Shown: piece by piece, positions 17,951 to 24,911 of the stretch | Numbering within the stretch: position 1 is the first letter of the stretch | How the letters are laid out: every line of letters begins with the position of its first letter | Assembly (NCBI RefSeq): GCF_005503555.1 | Contig: NZ_SCNG01000001.1 | Span: forward strand, 930,001-994,000 | DNA length: 64,000 bases | Direction of reading: 5' to 3' | From: Rudaea sp. 3F27F6 | GTDB lineage: Bacteria; Pseudomonadota; Gammaproteobacteria; Xanthomonadales; Rhodanobacteraceae | The notes under the pieces: generated by a model | What the model was told of the DNA's origin: nothing | Database searches by the model: none | The model's input: only the letters and a program-made list of their open reading frames with translations | Position numbers and translations under genes: made by a program

Positions 17951-18349
17951 TCACTCTTTGTGGTTGATGTGCAGAACACGGTTCTCGAAGAGGCGCTGGA
18001 GCAACTTGAGCTGCTCAGTGATGCCCCGGTAGTCCGAGCGCATGCCGGCGACATCGAGCGCGACCGCGTTGATCTTGTCGTGCACGCGCCCCAGGTCGCG
18101 CGGGCGAAGCACATGCTCCGCCTCGGTTTCCTGCCGCTGTTCGATGCGCGCGATCGAATCGCGGATGTCGGCCAGCTCTTCCTCTGCATAGGCGCGCACG
18201 CTGCTGTCGCCCGCGGTAATCTGCTTGTCGAAATTCGTTGCGCCGAACTTGCGCCAGATGCCGATGCAAATTACGGCGCAGACGACGCAGCACACCGCGG
18301 CGACGATCGCGGCGATCGATACGGCATCCCAATCGAAGCTAGTCCCCAT
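17951..18349 (-). CDS. DUF2730 family membrane protein (Mu gp25-like)
   Basis: A 132-residue protein starting MGTSFDWDAVSIAAIVAAVC at the ATG at 18349. One N-terminal transmembrane helix (about residues 10-32), then a long coiled coil (DIRDSIARIEQRQETEAEHV and onwards). This is the known plan of DUF2730 proteins, which are conserved in Mu-like phages between lysis and packaging genes. The function is not established. The ORF opens further upstream but overlaps the zinc-finger gene there. Confidence 0.8.
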   Translation of the reverse strand: MGTSFDWDAVSIAAIVAAVCCVVCAVICIGIWRKFGATNFDKQITAGDSSVRAYAEEELADIRDSIARIEQRQETEAEHVLRPRDLGRVHDKINAVALDVAGMRSDYRGITEQLKLLQRLFENRVLHINHKE

Positions 18350-18563
18350 ACTTTTCCTTGCGCTCCTGGCATTCGATGCACCGCACGGCGTTCGGTTGAG
18401 CCTGCAAGCGTGCAGTGGGAATCGGTTCGTCGCAGACGACACAAAGCCCCGGTGTGCCGCGCCGTTCCTCTGCGGCCTCTGCGGCGACGCGCGCGAGCTG
18501 TGCCCGCAACGCCGCCGCGCAATTCGCCTGATCCAATTCCTGCCCACGCTCTACGTCATCCAC
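18339..18563 (-). CDS. DksA/TraR family C4 zinc-finger protein
   Basis: A 74-residue protein with Cys 41, 44, 62 and 65 in the pattern C-x2-C-x17-C-x2-C, as in TraR and phage-encoded DksA-like proteins. Mature TraR binds the RNA polymerase secondary channel and alters promoter choice without ppGpp. An N-terminal helix with acidic residues (MDDVERGQELDQAN) matches the coiled-coil tip region. It overlaps the DUF2730 gene by 11 bases. Mu-like phages often carry one in this place, possibly to favour late transcription. Confidence 0.88.
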   Translation of the reverse strand: MDDVERGQELDQANCAAALRAQLARVAAEAAEERRGTPGLCVVCDEPIPTARLQAQPNAVRCIECQERKEKYGD

Positions 18564-18738
18564 GCCGCACCTTTCCCGCTTCGTCTCTGAGCTCCTGCGC
18601 GCAGACGCGTATCGTCCGCGCGCGCATGTCCATCAGCCGCCGCTCGATCACAGTCCAGTCCGCATGCTTCGCTTCGGCCTGGCGCTCCAGCGCGTACGCC
18701 TCGCGCACCCACTTGTCGGCCAGTTCCTGCAGCGGCAT
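18556..18738 (-). CDS. Small helical phage protein, unknown function
   Basis: About 60 residues, starting MPLQELADKWVREAYALE at the ATG at 18738; an in-frame GTG at 18756 inside the spanin gene is an alternative. Mostly alpha-helical and charged, with Trp and Arg-rich segments (ADWTVIERRLMDMRART). It sits between the Rz1-like lipoprotein and the TraR gene and overlaps the latter by 8 bases. I do not recognise the family. Confidence 0.55.
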   Translation of the reverse strand: MPLQELADKWVREAYALERQAEAKHADWTVIERRLMDMRARTIRVCAQELRDEAGKVRRG

Positions 18739-18745
18739 GCGACGC

Positions 18746-19069
18746 TCATTGCTCACCCGCGGCCGGCCCTGCGGCGCGCAGCGCCGCCTTGTCGTCGTTG
18801 CAGCTCGACAATGCTTGCCGATAGCCCAGGCGCATCTGCAGCAGCTGCTCGTTGCAGAACTCGCGGTGGCCGTCACGCCAGCACGCCGGATCGGGCTCGA
18901 CGTAGATGTACGCCTGCAGCAGTGCCGGAGGCAGCGGTTCGCGCTGATACTTCGTGACTTCCACGGTTTCCGGCTTCACGACTGTGCGCGGCGTGAACCA
19001 GGTGCAGCCGGAAACAGAAGCCGCGCTGAGCGCGGCAAGTGCAGCGACGAATGTCCGAGCGACACGCAT
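18746..19069 (-). CDS. Rz1-like outer-membrane spanin lipoprotein
   Basis: A 107-residue protein with an N-terminal signal (RTFVAALAALSAASVSGC) ending in a lipobox-like VSGC, so the mature protein would be acylated at Cys 22. A Pro-containing segment (EPLPPALLQAY) follows, as in phage o-spanins. The ATG overlaps the i-spanin-like stop (TGATG). With the adjacent Rz-like protein it would fuse inner and outer membranes at the last step of lysis. Confidence 0.72.
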   Translation of the reverse strand: MRVARTFVAALAALSAASVSGCTWFTPRTVVKPETVEVTKYQREPLPPALLQAYIYVEPDPACWRDGHREFCNEQLLQMRLGYRQALSSCNDDKAALRAAGPAAGEQ

Positions 19070-19437
19070 CAGGGCACGCTCCCGCAGGCGGCCTGCTTTG
19101 CCCACTCTTTGCACTGGCCGCTCATTAGCCGGCTGAGCTGCTCTCGCGCCGTGTCGTACACCTTCTCCGCGCGCTCCAGCTGCGCCTTGCGATCCGCGAG
19201 TGCGCGGTCCTGGGCGGCCTGATCGACGATGCGGTTGCGCTCGCACGTCGTCACGCTCAAGCGCAGCCCAGCAATCGCGAGCTGCGATGCGTCGTTCGCG
19301 TTCTTCGCTTCGGTGAGCGCGAGGTTGCTGTCGGCCACGCCGGCCTGATAGCCGGCTGAATGCAGCGCCCAACCGCCGAGCCCAAGGCCCGCGGCGAATA
19401 CCGCGAGCGACACGAAGACCGATGCCGGGCTGATCAT
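19069..19437 (-). CDS. Rz-like inner-membrane spanin
   Basis: About 122 residues, starting MISPASVFVSLAVFAAGLG at the ATG at 19437, coupled to the endolysin stop by TGATG. One N-terminal transmembrane helix (residues 4-25) is followed by a periplasmic coiled coil (LALTEAKNANDASQLAIAG to RKAQLERAEKVYDTAREQL). This type II single-pass plan next to an outer-membrane lipoprotein is the i-spanin signature. An in-frame ATG at 19446 would add three residues. Confidence 0.72.
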   Translation of the reverse strand: MISPASVFVSLAVFAAGLGLGGWALHSAGYQAGVADSNLALTEAKNANDASQLAIAGLRLSVTTCERNRIVDQAAQDRALADRKAQLERAEKVYDTAREQLSRLMSGQCKEWAKQAACGSVP

Positions 19438-20123
19438 CACGGGCATGCCTGCTGCCCCGGCCAGCCGGCCGCGAGATACACCGGCTCGAATTGACGCAGG
19501 ATGCGCTCGACGTAGCCTCGGTTTTCGTCGAAGGCCCAATCGACACGCGCACTCGCGCGCTCGACGTTGTTCCACCAGCGCTGCGGATCGAAGCCGCGCT
19601 GCGCGGCGAGTGTGCGGTCGCGCTGCACCCAGACGAGGCCGCCGTTGTAGGCACTAAACACGAACGCCCAGCGGTCGCAGGCGGTTGCCGCGTCGATGCG
19701 GGCGAACAGCCAGTGGTCGTAGCACACGGCCGCGCGAACGCTCCAATTCGGGTCCCACGGATCGGCAGCGCCGATCTCCGGGCAGACGGAAACGATCCAT
19801 TGCGCGGTCGCGGGCGTGAACTGATACAGGCCCTGCGCATACGCGCTGCGCGCATTCGAGCGCCAGGCGCTCTCCGCATGGCCCTGGCCTGCGATGCGGG
19901 CGACGGCGTCGGTCGTGCCGAAGCGCGAGGCCACCTCGCGCTCCAGCTTGAATCGGTACAGATAGGACGCGCTCGGCACCTGTATCGTCAAATGCGCCCC
20001 TGGGGGCGCATTTGACGCACCAAACGCGGACGGCGAAGTCGCCGCGCTAATGAGCAGCATCAGGAGCACCAAGGCGATGCCGAGCACAATGCCGATGGCG
20101 ATCTGTGCGAGCCAGCGCTTCAC
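19437..20123 (-). CDS. Lytic transglycosylase endolysin (SLT-like) with N-terminal membrane anchor
   Basis: A 228-residue protein from a GTG at 20123 that overlaps the holin-like stop (GTGA). Residues 5-30 are hydrophobic (IAIGIVLGIALVLLMLLISA), so it is exported or anchored. The catalytic part starts near GHAESAWRSNARS, with the family E in HAESAW, then GLYQFTPATAQW and a YNGG motif (FVFSAYNGGLVW), all typical of soluble-lytic-transglycosylase folds. It would cut murein glycan strands during lysis. The gene carries a perfect 14-bp inverted repeat just after the anchor region. Confidence 0.85.
   Translation of the reverse strand: MKRWLAQIAIGIVLGIALVLLMLLISAATSPSAFGASNAPPGAHLTIQVPSASYLYRFKLEREVASRFGTTDAVARIAGQGHAESAWRSNARSAYAQGLYQFTPATAQWIVSVCPEIGAADPWDPNWSVRAAVCYDHWLFARIDAATACDRWAFVFSAYNGGLVWVQRDRTLAAQRGFDPQRWWNNVERASARVDWAFDENRGYVERILRQFEPVYLAAGWPGQQACP
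19987..20016. repeat. Perfect 14-bp inverted repeat inside the endolysin gene
   Basis: Arms GTCAAATGCGCCCC and GGGGCGCATTTGAC are separated by TG. The 11-base arm core AAATGCGCCCC recurs as a hairpin after the last rightward phage gene at 36,434. Within the coding sequence it separates the anchor segment from the catalytic domain. Confidence 0.85.
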
Positions 20124-20578
20124 TGGAACAAGCCGCCCGCGAGCATCGCCGCGCAGATGATGAAGGCTCGACGCTTCTCGGCCGCCATGCGGGCCACGTT
20201 GAATGCCTCGAACCGCAGGCGGACGAGGATGGCCGCTTCGCTCTCGGGCGGCGTGTTCTCGACGGTCGTCAGCTCGCTGGTGGCGGCATCGCCGAACTGT
20301 CCGGGCCGGGATCGCGGATGCAGCAGCCGGTCGATCCAATACCCCAGATAAGCGAGCACCGATTCTTTGCAGACGAGCCAGGCGATCAAGCCGACCTTGA
20401 TCGTGTTGGTGTTTTCGACGAGGGGGTTGGGTACAGCGATCAGCCACAGTGTGGCGATGCCAACCAGGAGAAGCGTCAGGCCGCGCAGCTTGTCGCGCAC
20501 GACACGGACGGCGGGCGCCAGCGCCGCGGCAATGGCGGCGAGGCGAGTACGAATCGAGGAGAGAGGCGTCGGGTTCAT
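20120..20578 (-). CDS. Putative holin
   Basis: A 152-residue membrane protein, first gene of the late operon and directly upstream of the endolysin, which is the usual holin position. Hydrophobic helices lie at about residues 33-50 (GLTLLLVGIATLWLIAVP), 61-84 (KVGLIAWLVCKESVLAYLGY) and at the C-terminus (FIICAAMLAGGLFQ), with a charged N-terminus and a soluble segment between. No family motif is recognised; the call rests on topology and place. The start ATG lies inside a 12-bp hairpin with no good Shine-Dalgarno in front. Confidence 0.65.
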   Translation of the reverse strand: MNPTPLSSIRTRLAAIAAALAPAVRVVRDKLRGLTLLLVGIATLWLIAVPNPLVENTNTIKVGLIAWLVCKESVLAYLGYWIDRLLHPRSRPGQFGDAATSELTTVENTPPESEAAILVRLRFEAFNVARMAAEKRRAFIICAAMLAGGLFQ

Positions 20579-20600
20579 GCCGCACAGGGTGCGGCATGAA
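20574..20600 (-). promoter_or_regulatory. Start-codon hairpin of the putative holin gene
   Basis: Arms TTCATGCCGCAC and GTGCGGCATGAA form a perfect 12-bp stem with a 3-base loop. In the minus-strand RNA the right arm contains the holin ATG (20578), and the left arm contains another ATG in a different frame. Such a fold would hide the start codon and could time lysis. Inference from sequence only. Confidence 0.6.
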
Positions 20601-20612
20601 GGTCAGCGAATA

Positions 20613-20630
20613 CTTTTAGCCGAGGCTAAA
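20613..20630. promoter_or_regulatory. 18-bp palindrome, candidate late-promoter activator site (copy 2)
   Basis: CTTTTAGCCGAGGCTAAA is identical to the core of the palindrome at 12,563-12,580. This copy is 35 bases upstream of the first late gene (putative holin). On the minus strand TATTCG follows two bases later as a weak -10 and TTGCTT precedes. A Mor-like activator site is the likeliest reading. Confidence 0.5.
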
Positions 20631-20680
20631 GAAGCAATGCGCTAGCGTGCGAGTCATTGTGACATCGTTCGCGACGAGTG

Positions 20681-21058
20681 TCAGTGCCACACGCCTGCCG
20701 CTTTCCCTTCCATTTCGAGCACGCTTTCGGCTTCGCGCTCGTCCTTCTCGACCAACCGATCTTTCGGGCTTCGCATCAGCGTCATCGCCTTTGCGTGCCA
20801 GGATTTCACCGCGGCCTTGAGATCCGCATTGCTGGCTGCTTCGGCTATTGCTGCGGGTAGCTTTTCTTCGAGACACTTCTGGGCATCTTGATACACCGCA
20901 GGACCGTTGCCTTGCCCGGCTGCGCGTCGGATCGGTTCGGCGCGCGCCTCCGACAAGCAGTAGTAGTGATCCATGACCGCAGAGTGCGCTGGTTCAGCAG
21001 CATTAATGCCAGAAGAGAAAAGTATACAAATAGGCAATGCGAGTTTGAGCATCCTCAT
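20681..21058 (-). CDS. Small exported protein, unknown function (prophage cargo)
   Basis: A 125-residue protein with a signal peptide (MLKLALPICILFSSGINA, cleavage near AEPAH). The mature part is helical, with two Cys (HYYCLSEAR and AQKCLEEK) that could pair. It is transcribed between the repressor and the late operon on the minus strand and overlaps the upstream gene by 4 bases (ATGA). Its place outside the conserved modules marks it as a likely moron. I do not recognise the family. Confidence 0.65.
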   Translation of the reverse strand: MRMLKLALPICILFSSGINAAEPAHSAVMDHYYCLSEARAEPIRRAAGQGNGPAVYQDAQKCLEEKLPAAIAEAASNADLKAAVKSWHAKAMTLMRSPKDRLVEKDEREAESVLEMEGKAAGVWH

Positions 21059-21489
21059 TGCAGAGCCCTCTCTCTTGCGCGCCTTTCATCGAAGCGATGT
21101 GCCCACCTAAACAAGGTGTGCATACCCGCAGCGACTGCGAATCCCGACGCAGCGCAGTAGGTCATTAGGCTGGTGCCGGTAAACTCGAAAAATCCACCGG
21201 AAGGCAAGCCCAAGAAAAGAAACCCAATCACGAAGCCGCCCGCAGTGAGCTTGTATATCTCCATCTGCTTAGCGCGCGCGCGTTCCAATTGCGCCGCGTA
21301 TTTAGCTTGCTCGACCGCAGGATCGTAGTAGCAGTGTCCGCAAAACGGTGCGTCAATCCAAATCGGTCGCTGGCATTTTCGACACGGCCCGATTTCACGG
21401 CCTTCAACAGGAAAATCCGCATCGATAAACGTGCAGCCCTCGTAGTAGTCGCGCACCGCATGGCGGGCGCCTGAATCGTCGTAACTCAT
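21055..21489 (-). CDS. Zinc-ribbon membrane protein, unknown function (prophage cargo)
   Basis: A 144-residue protein starting MSYDDSGARH at the ATG at 21489 with AGGGG upstream. Cys 36/39 and 50/53 (CRKC, CGHC) form a zinc-ribbon-like site in the N-terminal half. Two hydrophobic segments follow (GGFVIGFLFLGLPSGGFF and LMTYCAASGFAVAAGM), then a basic C-terminus. It forms a two-gene unit with the downstream exported protein. The longer ORF upstream lacks a comparable SD. Function unknown; possibly acts on the lysogen envelope. Confidence 0.65.
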   Translation of the reverse strand: MSYDDSGARHAVRDYYEGCTFIDADFPVEGREIGPCRKCQRPIWIDAPFCGHCYYDPAVEQAKYAAQLERARAKQMEIYKLTAGGFVIGFLFLGLPSGGFFEFTGTSLMTYCAASGFAVAAGMHTLFRWAHRFDERRARERALQ

Positions 21490-21656
21490 AGGTACCCCTG
21501 AGCATGCCGCACATCGCAAAGAGCGCAGGATCACTGCGGCGATGATCCTGCGGAGTACTCCTTCACGGCCCGTCCTTTCCGCCTCGGACTCCCGGACTTC
21601 GGCGGAAGTTTCATCATGCAAGAAAATGCAGCGTTAACGCGTCGGATTTCTGCCGA

Positions 21657-21681
21657 AAAATGTGTAGGAATTCTCCTACAC
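21657..21681 (-). terminator. Terminator downstream of the repressor gene
   Basis: On the minus strand GTGTAGGA and TCCTACAC form an 8-bp stem with a 4-base loop, followed by ATTTTT. It lies 25 bases past the repressor stop and ahead of the two cargo genes. Confidence 0.6.
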
Positions 21682-21705
21682 CGGACTTAGCTCACGTTTT
21701 AATCG

Positions 21706-22275
21706 CTAGCCCCGGCCTTTCCGAATAATCGTGCTGCCCTGAATTAAATCCCCACCTGCGCCACGGTTCCCCGTACCACTGACACTGACGTTGACGCCTC
21801 CACTCTTAGGCGTCGGAGCAGTGGGCTGCAGCAATACGCGATCCAATTGTTCAGGATCAGATGGATCGTTTGCCCACTCAATCAGCGACTCGGCGGCCAA
21901 CTTCGCCGCCGCAACTACATTGTCGTCGGGCTTCAACTTACTAACGACCGAGTTATAGAGCTTGCAAAGCTGATTGCTGCGGAAGCTCCGACCAGGATCT
22001 GCTCCGCTGCGGACCGTCTCATACGCCTGACGCAACGCAACCTCGCAAACTCCGAATAGCGTCAGGTCAATGTCGCGCCCCCGAACACCCATCACGATGT
22101 AGAGAACATCGGCTCCGATGCGTCCGATCTTCTGTAGATACAGGGAATCCGGAGAGCGCTTGTCGAGCTCGTAGTTCCCTTGCGCATTCGCAGCCACGCC
22201 GCCTAACGCGCCGAAGTCCGCTTGCGAAAGACCTAGTCGGGTTCGCTCTTCTCTCAACCGCTCGCCAATATTCAT
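21706..22275 (-). CDS. Phage repressor (HTH XRE-type)
   Basis: A 189-residue protein starting MNIGERLREERTRLGLSQAD at the ATG at 22275. Residues 4-60 are an XRE-type helix-turn-helix (LGLSQADFGALGGVAANAQGNYE). The C-terminal half is helical with a Gly/Ser-rich tail (GGVNVSVSGTGNRGAGG). It lacks an obvious S24 protease motif, so induction may not follow the LexA route. It is divergently paired with the Ner-like gene over an intergenic region with inverted half-sites, the usual lysogeny switch. Confidence 0.85.
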   Translation of the reverse strand: MNIGERLREERTRLGLSQADFGALGGVAANAQGNYELDKRSPDSLYLQKIGRIGADVLYIVMGVRGRDIDLTLFGVCEVALRQAYETVRSGADPGRSFRSNQLCKLYNSVVSKLKPDDNVVAAAKLAAESLIEWANDPSDPEQLDRVLLQPTAPTPKSGGVNVSVSGTGNRGAGGDLIQGSTIIRKGRG

Positions 22276-22290
22276 AGCAATCCAAAACGC

Positions 22291-22325
22291 TTGACTATCC
22301 ACTCAAATGGGTGGATCATCCATTC
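22291..22325. promoter_or_regulatory. Operator/promoter region of the lysogeny switch
   Basis: Three related half-sites are seen: ATCCACTC (22,297), GGGTGGAT (22,309, inverted) and ATCCATTC (22,318). They overlap a -35-like TTGACT at 22,291 for rightward transcription. The region lies between the divergent repressor and Ner-like genes and so is the likely operator. The exact promoters are not certain. Confidence 0.5.
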
Positions 22326-22372
22326 ATTCGCTAATTTGTTCGCCTCGTTTGAAGCGAATTTCTTATGCGCCA

Positions 22373-22392
22373 CCGGGGGCGCTTTCCCCCGG
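22373..22392 (+). promoter_or_regulatory. Leader hairpin before the Ner-like gene
   Basis: CCGGGGG and CCCCCGG form a perfect 7-bp stem with a 6-base loop, ending just before the AAAGG Shine-Dalgarno of the Ner-like gene. It may influence early-gene translation or transcription; no T-run follows. Confidence 0.4.
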
Positions 22393-22406
22393 AAAGGTCA
22401 CATCAC

Positions 22407-22679
22407 ATGAATCCCGTAATGATCCAAGCCGCCTTGAAATTGCGCGGCATTCGGCAGACGGACATCGCCAAAACGTGCGGGGTCAGCGCCTCTGTGATCC
22501 ACGACGTGATCTTCGGCAATCGTCGCAGCCGAAGAGTCGAAATGCAGATTGCTGCCGAAACGGGGTTCCAGCTCGCTGAGCTTTGGCCGGAATGGCATGG
22601 CCCTAAAGCGACTCGCAAGCGGCGCGCAGCGATGACTCGCGCGCAGGTTGCCGACGCGTTTCGCACGCTCGTGGGCTAG
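22407..22679 (+). CDS. Ner-like DNA-binding protein
   Basis: A 90-residue protein starting MNPVMIQAALKLRGIRQTDI at the ATG at 22407 with AAAGG upstream. A helix-turn-helix (GIRQTDIAKTCGVSASVIHDVIFG) fills the first half, like Mu Ner and related regulators. The C-terminal region is basic and ends in a short helix. It is the first early gene, divergent from the repressor, and should shut down repressor and early transcription after induction. Confidence 0.85.
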   Translation: MNPVMIQAALKLRGIRQTDIAKTCGVSASVIHDVIFGNRRSRRVEMQIAAETGFQLAELWPEWHGPKATRKRRAAMTRAQVADAFRTLVG

Positions 22680-22813
22680 CTCAACCATGAGCACTTCGCC
22701 GTTCATGATGTATCCGTTTTTTAGGCACCAGTGCCCATTTCAGCGTGCGCAACTCAATTGCGCAATAGCAAAACACGCTGATGTTTGGGGACCGTCGTTT
22801 TCGGGGGTTTCCA

Positions 22814-23284
22814 ATGGCTAAGCGCAATTGGAAGACCTATCGCCCCACGTCGCTGCAGGACGCGATCGAGGCATGCGTCGAGTATGCGCGCGAGCGGCAT
22901 CAGATGACGGTCGATCGCATCGCGGATGAAATGGGCCTTGCGTCCAAGTGGACGCTCTACAAGTACATCGAGTCGGCCAGCATCCCGGCGCGACTGATCC
23001 GGCCATTCGAGTGCGCGTGCCGCTGCACGTTTATCACTCAGCACCTGGCCGTCAGCACACGCAAGCTGCTGATCGACATGCCGACCGGCCGCAAGGCCAA
23101 TCCCGCAGATATTCATGCCGTGCAGGACGCCTGCACGCGCGCCGTCGGCGCGCTCCTGAATTTCGCTGCCGGCAAGGCTCAAGCAGCCGACACCCTCGCT
23201 TTCGTCAACGACGCTATCGAGCGCCTCGCGCGTGAGCGCGCGGAGGTCGAACGTCACACCCAACCGGAGCTCAATCTGTCATGA
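22814..23284 (+). CDS. Early phage protein with HTH-like region
   Basis: A 156-residue protein starting MAKRNWKTYRPTSLQDAIEA at the ATG at 22814. The segment RHQMTVDRIADEMGLASKWTLYKYIE reads as a helix-turn-helix, followed by FECACRCTFITQHLA and a helical C-terminus. Homologous-looking proteins follow the Ner gene in BcepMu-like phages, so a regulatory role is likely. A 134-base gap upstream contains no gene. Confidence 0.65.
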   Translation: MAKRNWKTYRPTSLQDAIEACVEYARERHQMTVDRIADEMGLASKWTLYKYIESASIPARLIRPFECACRCTFITQHLAVSTRKLLIDMPTGRKANPADIHAVQDACTRAVGALLNFAAGKAQAADTLAFVNDAIERLARERAEVERHTQPELNLS

Positions 23285-23508
23285 CCTACGCCCCCAACTT
23301 GCCTCTCCGCAGACGGAATATCCGTCGCCTCATTGTTCTGCTCGCTGAGCGCTGTGAGCGAGAGCTCCGCACCGCCGATCTAAGCAAACGCGCCGGCTTT
23401 GACAACCTGTATTCGCGGGATCGCGCTGCCGAAGCCGCCGAAACAGCGGCCTTTTGGGCGCAGAAGTTGGCGACGGTCCAGCACCAGCTTGACGCGGTGA
23501 CCGCATGA
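23281..23508 (+). CDS. Small early phage protein, unknown function
   Basis: A 75-residue basic, helical protein overlapping the previous gene by 4 bases (ATGA). The N-terminus is Arg-rich (LPLRRRNIRRLIVLLAERCE) and the rest has an amphipathic helix (AEAAETAAFWAQKLATVQHQ). No family is recognised. The tight coupling on both sides supports expression. Confidence 0.6.
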   Translation: MTYAPNLPLRRRNIRRLIVLLAERCERELRTADLSKRAGFDNLYSRDRAAEAAETAAFWAQKLATVQHQLDAVTA

Positions 23509-23810
23509 GCGAGCGCTACATCAACGAGGCGCAGCAGCGGGCGCTGAAGCTCATCTTCCGCCTGGCTGGTCACGAAATCGAAGGCATCGCGCCGTCAGAG
23601 CTCGCAGCGGCGATGCGGACCAGCCCTTCCAACATGACACGCGACCTCGCGAATCTCAAAGAGGCCGGCTGGGCCGAGCCGCTCGATACCGGCCGCTGGC
23701 GACTCGCCCCTAAAGCGGTGCAGATCAGTCTCGCAGCCGGCACGGCTTTTTCCCGCGCGCAGGACCGTCTCGACGAGACGCGTCAGCGCTACTCCACCCA
23801 TCCACGCTAA
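23505..23810 (+). CDS. Winged-helix early protein (IclR/MarR-like HTH)
   Basis: A 101-residue protein overlapping the upstream stop (ATGA). Residues 15-75 fit a winged helix: ALKLIFRLAGHEIEGIAPSE, the recognition segment TSPSNMTRDLANLKEAGWAE and a wing DTGRWRLAPKA. Such small regulators are found ahead of the transposase in BcepMu-like phages. The target is unknown. Confidence 0.7.
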   Translation: MSERYINEAQQRALKLIFRLAGHEIEGIAPSELAAAMRTSPSNMTRDLANLKEAGWAEPLDTGRWRLAPKAVQISLAAGTAFSRAQDRLDETRQRYSTHPR

Positions 23811-23825
23811 CCAATAGGGGACAAG

Positions 23826-24674
23826 ATGGCACGCCCACGCACCAAGCGCTCGCCCGAGCAGACCGACGGCATCGAAGCGGCTCAAGTTGACCATGCCGCG
23901 CTCGAAGCGGCCGGGGCCGAATCCGCGCAGTTGAGCCAGCAGCTCGCCTTGATCGACCGCGACTACGGCATCGGCGTCGAATACAACCGCGCCGCGCTCT
24001 TGATCCACGCGAAACACCTGGTCGCCAACATCGGCCTGCAATCGCTGGAGCTCGGGCTGATCTTCCTGCAGGTCCGCGCCCGCGAACCGCACGGTGAGTT
24101 TCTTTCGGCCCTGCAGGAAGTCGGCGTTAGCCCGCGCTTCGCGCAGAAGGCGATGCAGGTCGCGCGCAAGTTTGGCGGCGATGCGCACCGCAAGCAGCTC
24201 GCCGAACGCCTTGGCATGTCCAAGGTGCTTGCCCTGATCGCCGAAGACGACGCCGACATCGGCGACCTAGCCGAAGGCGGCGAACTGGCGGGATTCACCG
24301 CAGACGAGTTCGCGACCATGACGAAGGACGAAGTCGTCGCGGCGCTGCGCGCGGAACGCGATGAGCGCGCAGACGAGAAGGCCGCGGACGAAGAGATCAT
24401 CCGCAAGAAAGACGAGCGCATCAACAAGCTCAGCCGCCGTGCAACGCGCTCGGGTACACGCGAGCAGATCAAAGAGCTGCTGAAAGACGTCTCCGAGTAC
24501 AGCACGGAGGCCGGTTCGTTCCTCAACAAAATGCGGCAGACGATCGGCACGATCAACGAGCTGTACACCGAAGCCGGCGAGCAGCCCGACGAGGACGTGA
24601 CGCAGGCGCTGGAGAAGGCGACCGAGTTTGCCCATCACTGGGCGAACGAGCTGGCCAAGGACCTTGGGGACTGA
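23826..24674 (+). CDS. Coiled-coil early phage protein (DUF3102-like)
   Basis: A 282-residue protein. The first half contains LIHAKHLVANIGLQSLELGLIF and SPRFAQKAMQVARKFGG, similar to DUF3102-type phage proteins that include a helix-turn-helix-like part. The middle is a long charged coiled coil (about residues 175-220, RAERDERADEKAADEEIIRK). The C-terminus is helical and acidic. Located immediately upstream of the small HTH and transposase genes, it is part of the early operon. A role in replication or partition of transposition complexes is speculative. Confidence 0.6.
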   Translation: MARPRTKRSPEQTDGIEAAQVDHAALEAAGAESAQLSQQLALIDRDYGIGVEYNRAALLIHAKHLVANIGLQSLELGLIFLQVRAREPHGEFLSALQEVGVSPRFAQKAMQVARKFGGDAHRKQLAERLGMSKVLALIAEDDADIGDLAEGGELAGFTADEFATMTKDEVVAALRAERDERADEKAADEEIIRKKDERINKLSRRATRSGTREQIKELLKDVSEYSTEAGSFLNKMRQTIGTINELYTEAGEQPDEDVTQALEKATEFAHHWANELAKDLGD

Positions 24675-24682
24675 GGCCCGTG

Positions 24683-24904
24683 ATGAGTACATCTTCGACG
24701 GTCGGCATTCGACTCAAAGCAGAGCGCATTCTGCTCAATATGTCGCAGCAAGAAATGGCAGTTCGCGGCGGAGTCAGCAAGCGGACTCAGATCAGCTTCG
24801 AGACCGGACGCACATCCCCCAATGCCGAGTACCTCGGTCGTGTTGCTCAACACGGTGTGGATGTTTTGTTCGTCGTCACCGGCATTCGGTCGAAGGGAGT
24901 TTGA
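24683..24904 (+). CDS. Small XRE-type HTH protein
   Basis: A 73-residue protein from the ATG at 24683, with GAGG six bases upstream; a GTG at 24680 is also possible. Nearly the whole protein is an XRE helix-turn-helix (NMSQQEMAVRGGVSKRTQISFE). It ends with GVDVLFVVTGIR, strikingly like the ADVLYIVMGVRG of the main repressor, so both belong to the same phage regulator type. It lies just before the transposase gene and may control it. Confidence 0.75.
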   Translation: MSTSSTVGIRLKAERILLNMSQQEMAVRGGVSKRTQISFETGRTSPNAEYLGRVAQHGVDVLFVVTGIRSKGV

Positions 24905-24911
24905 CCAAGCC

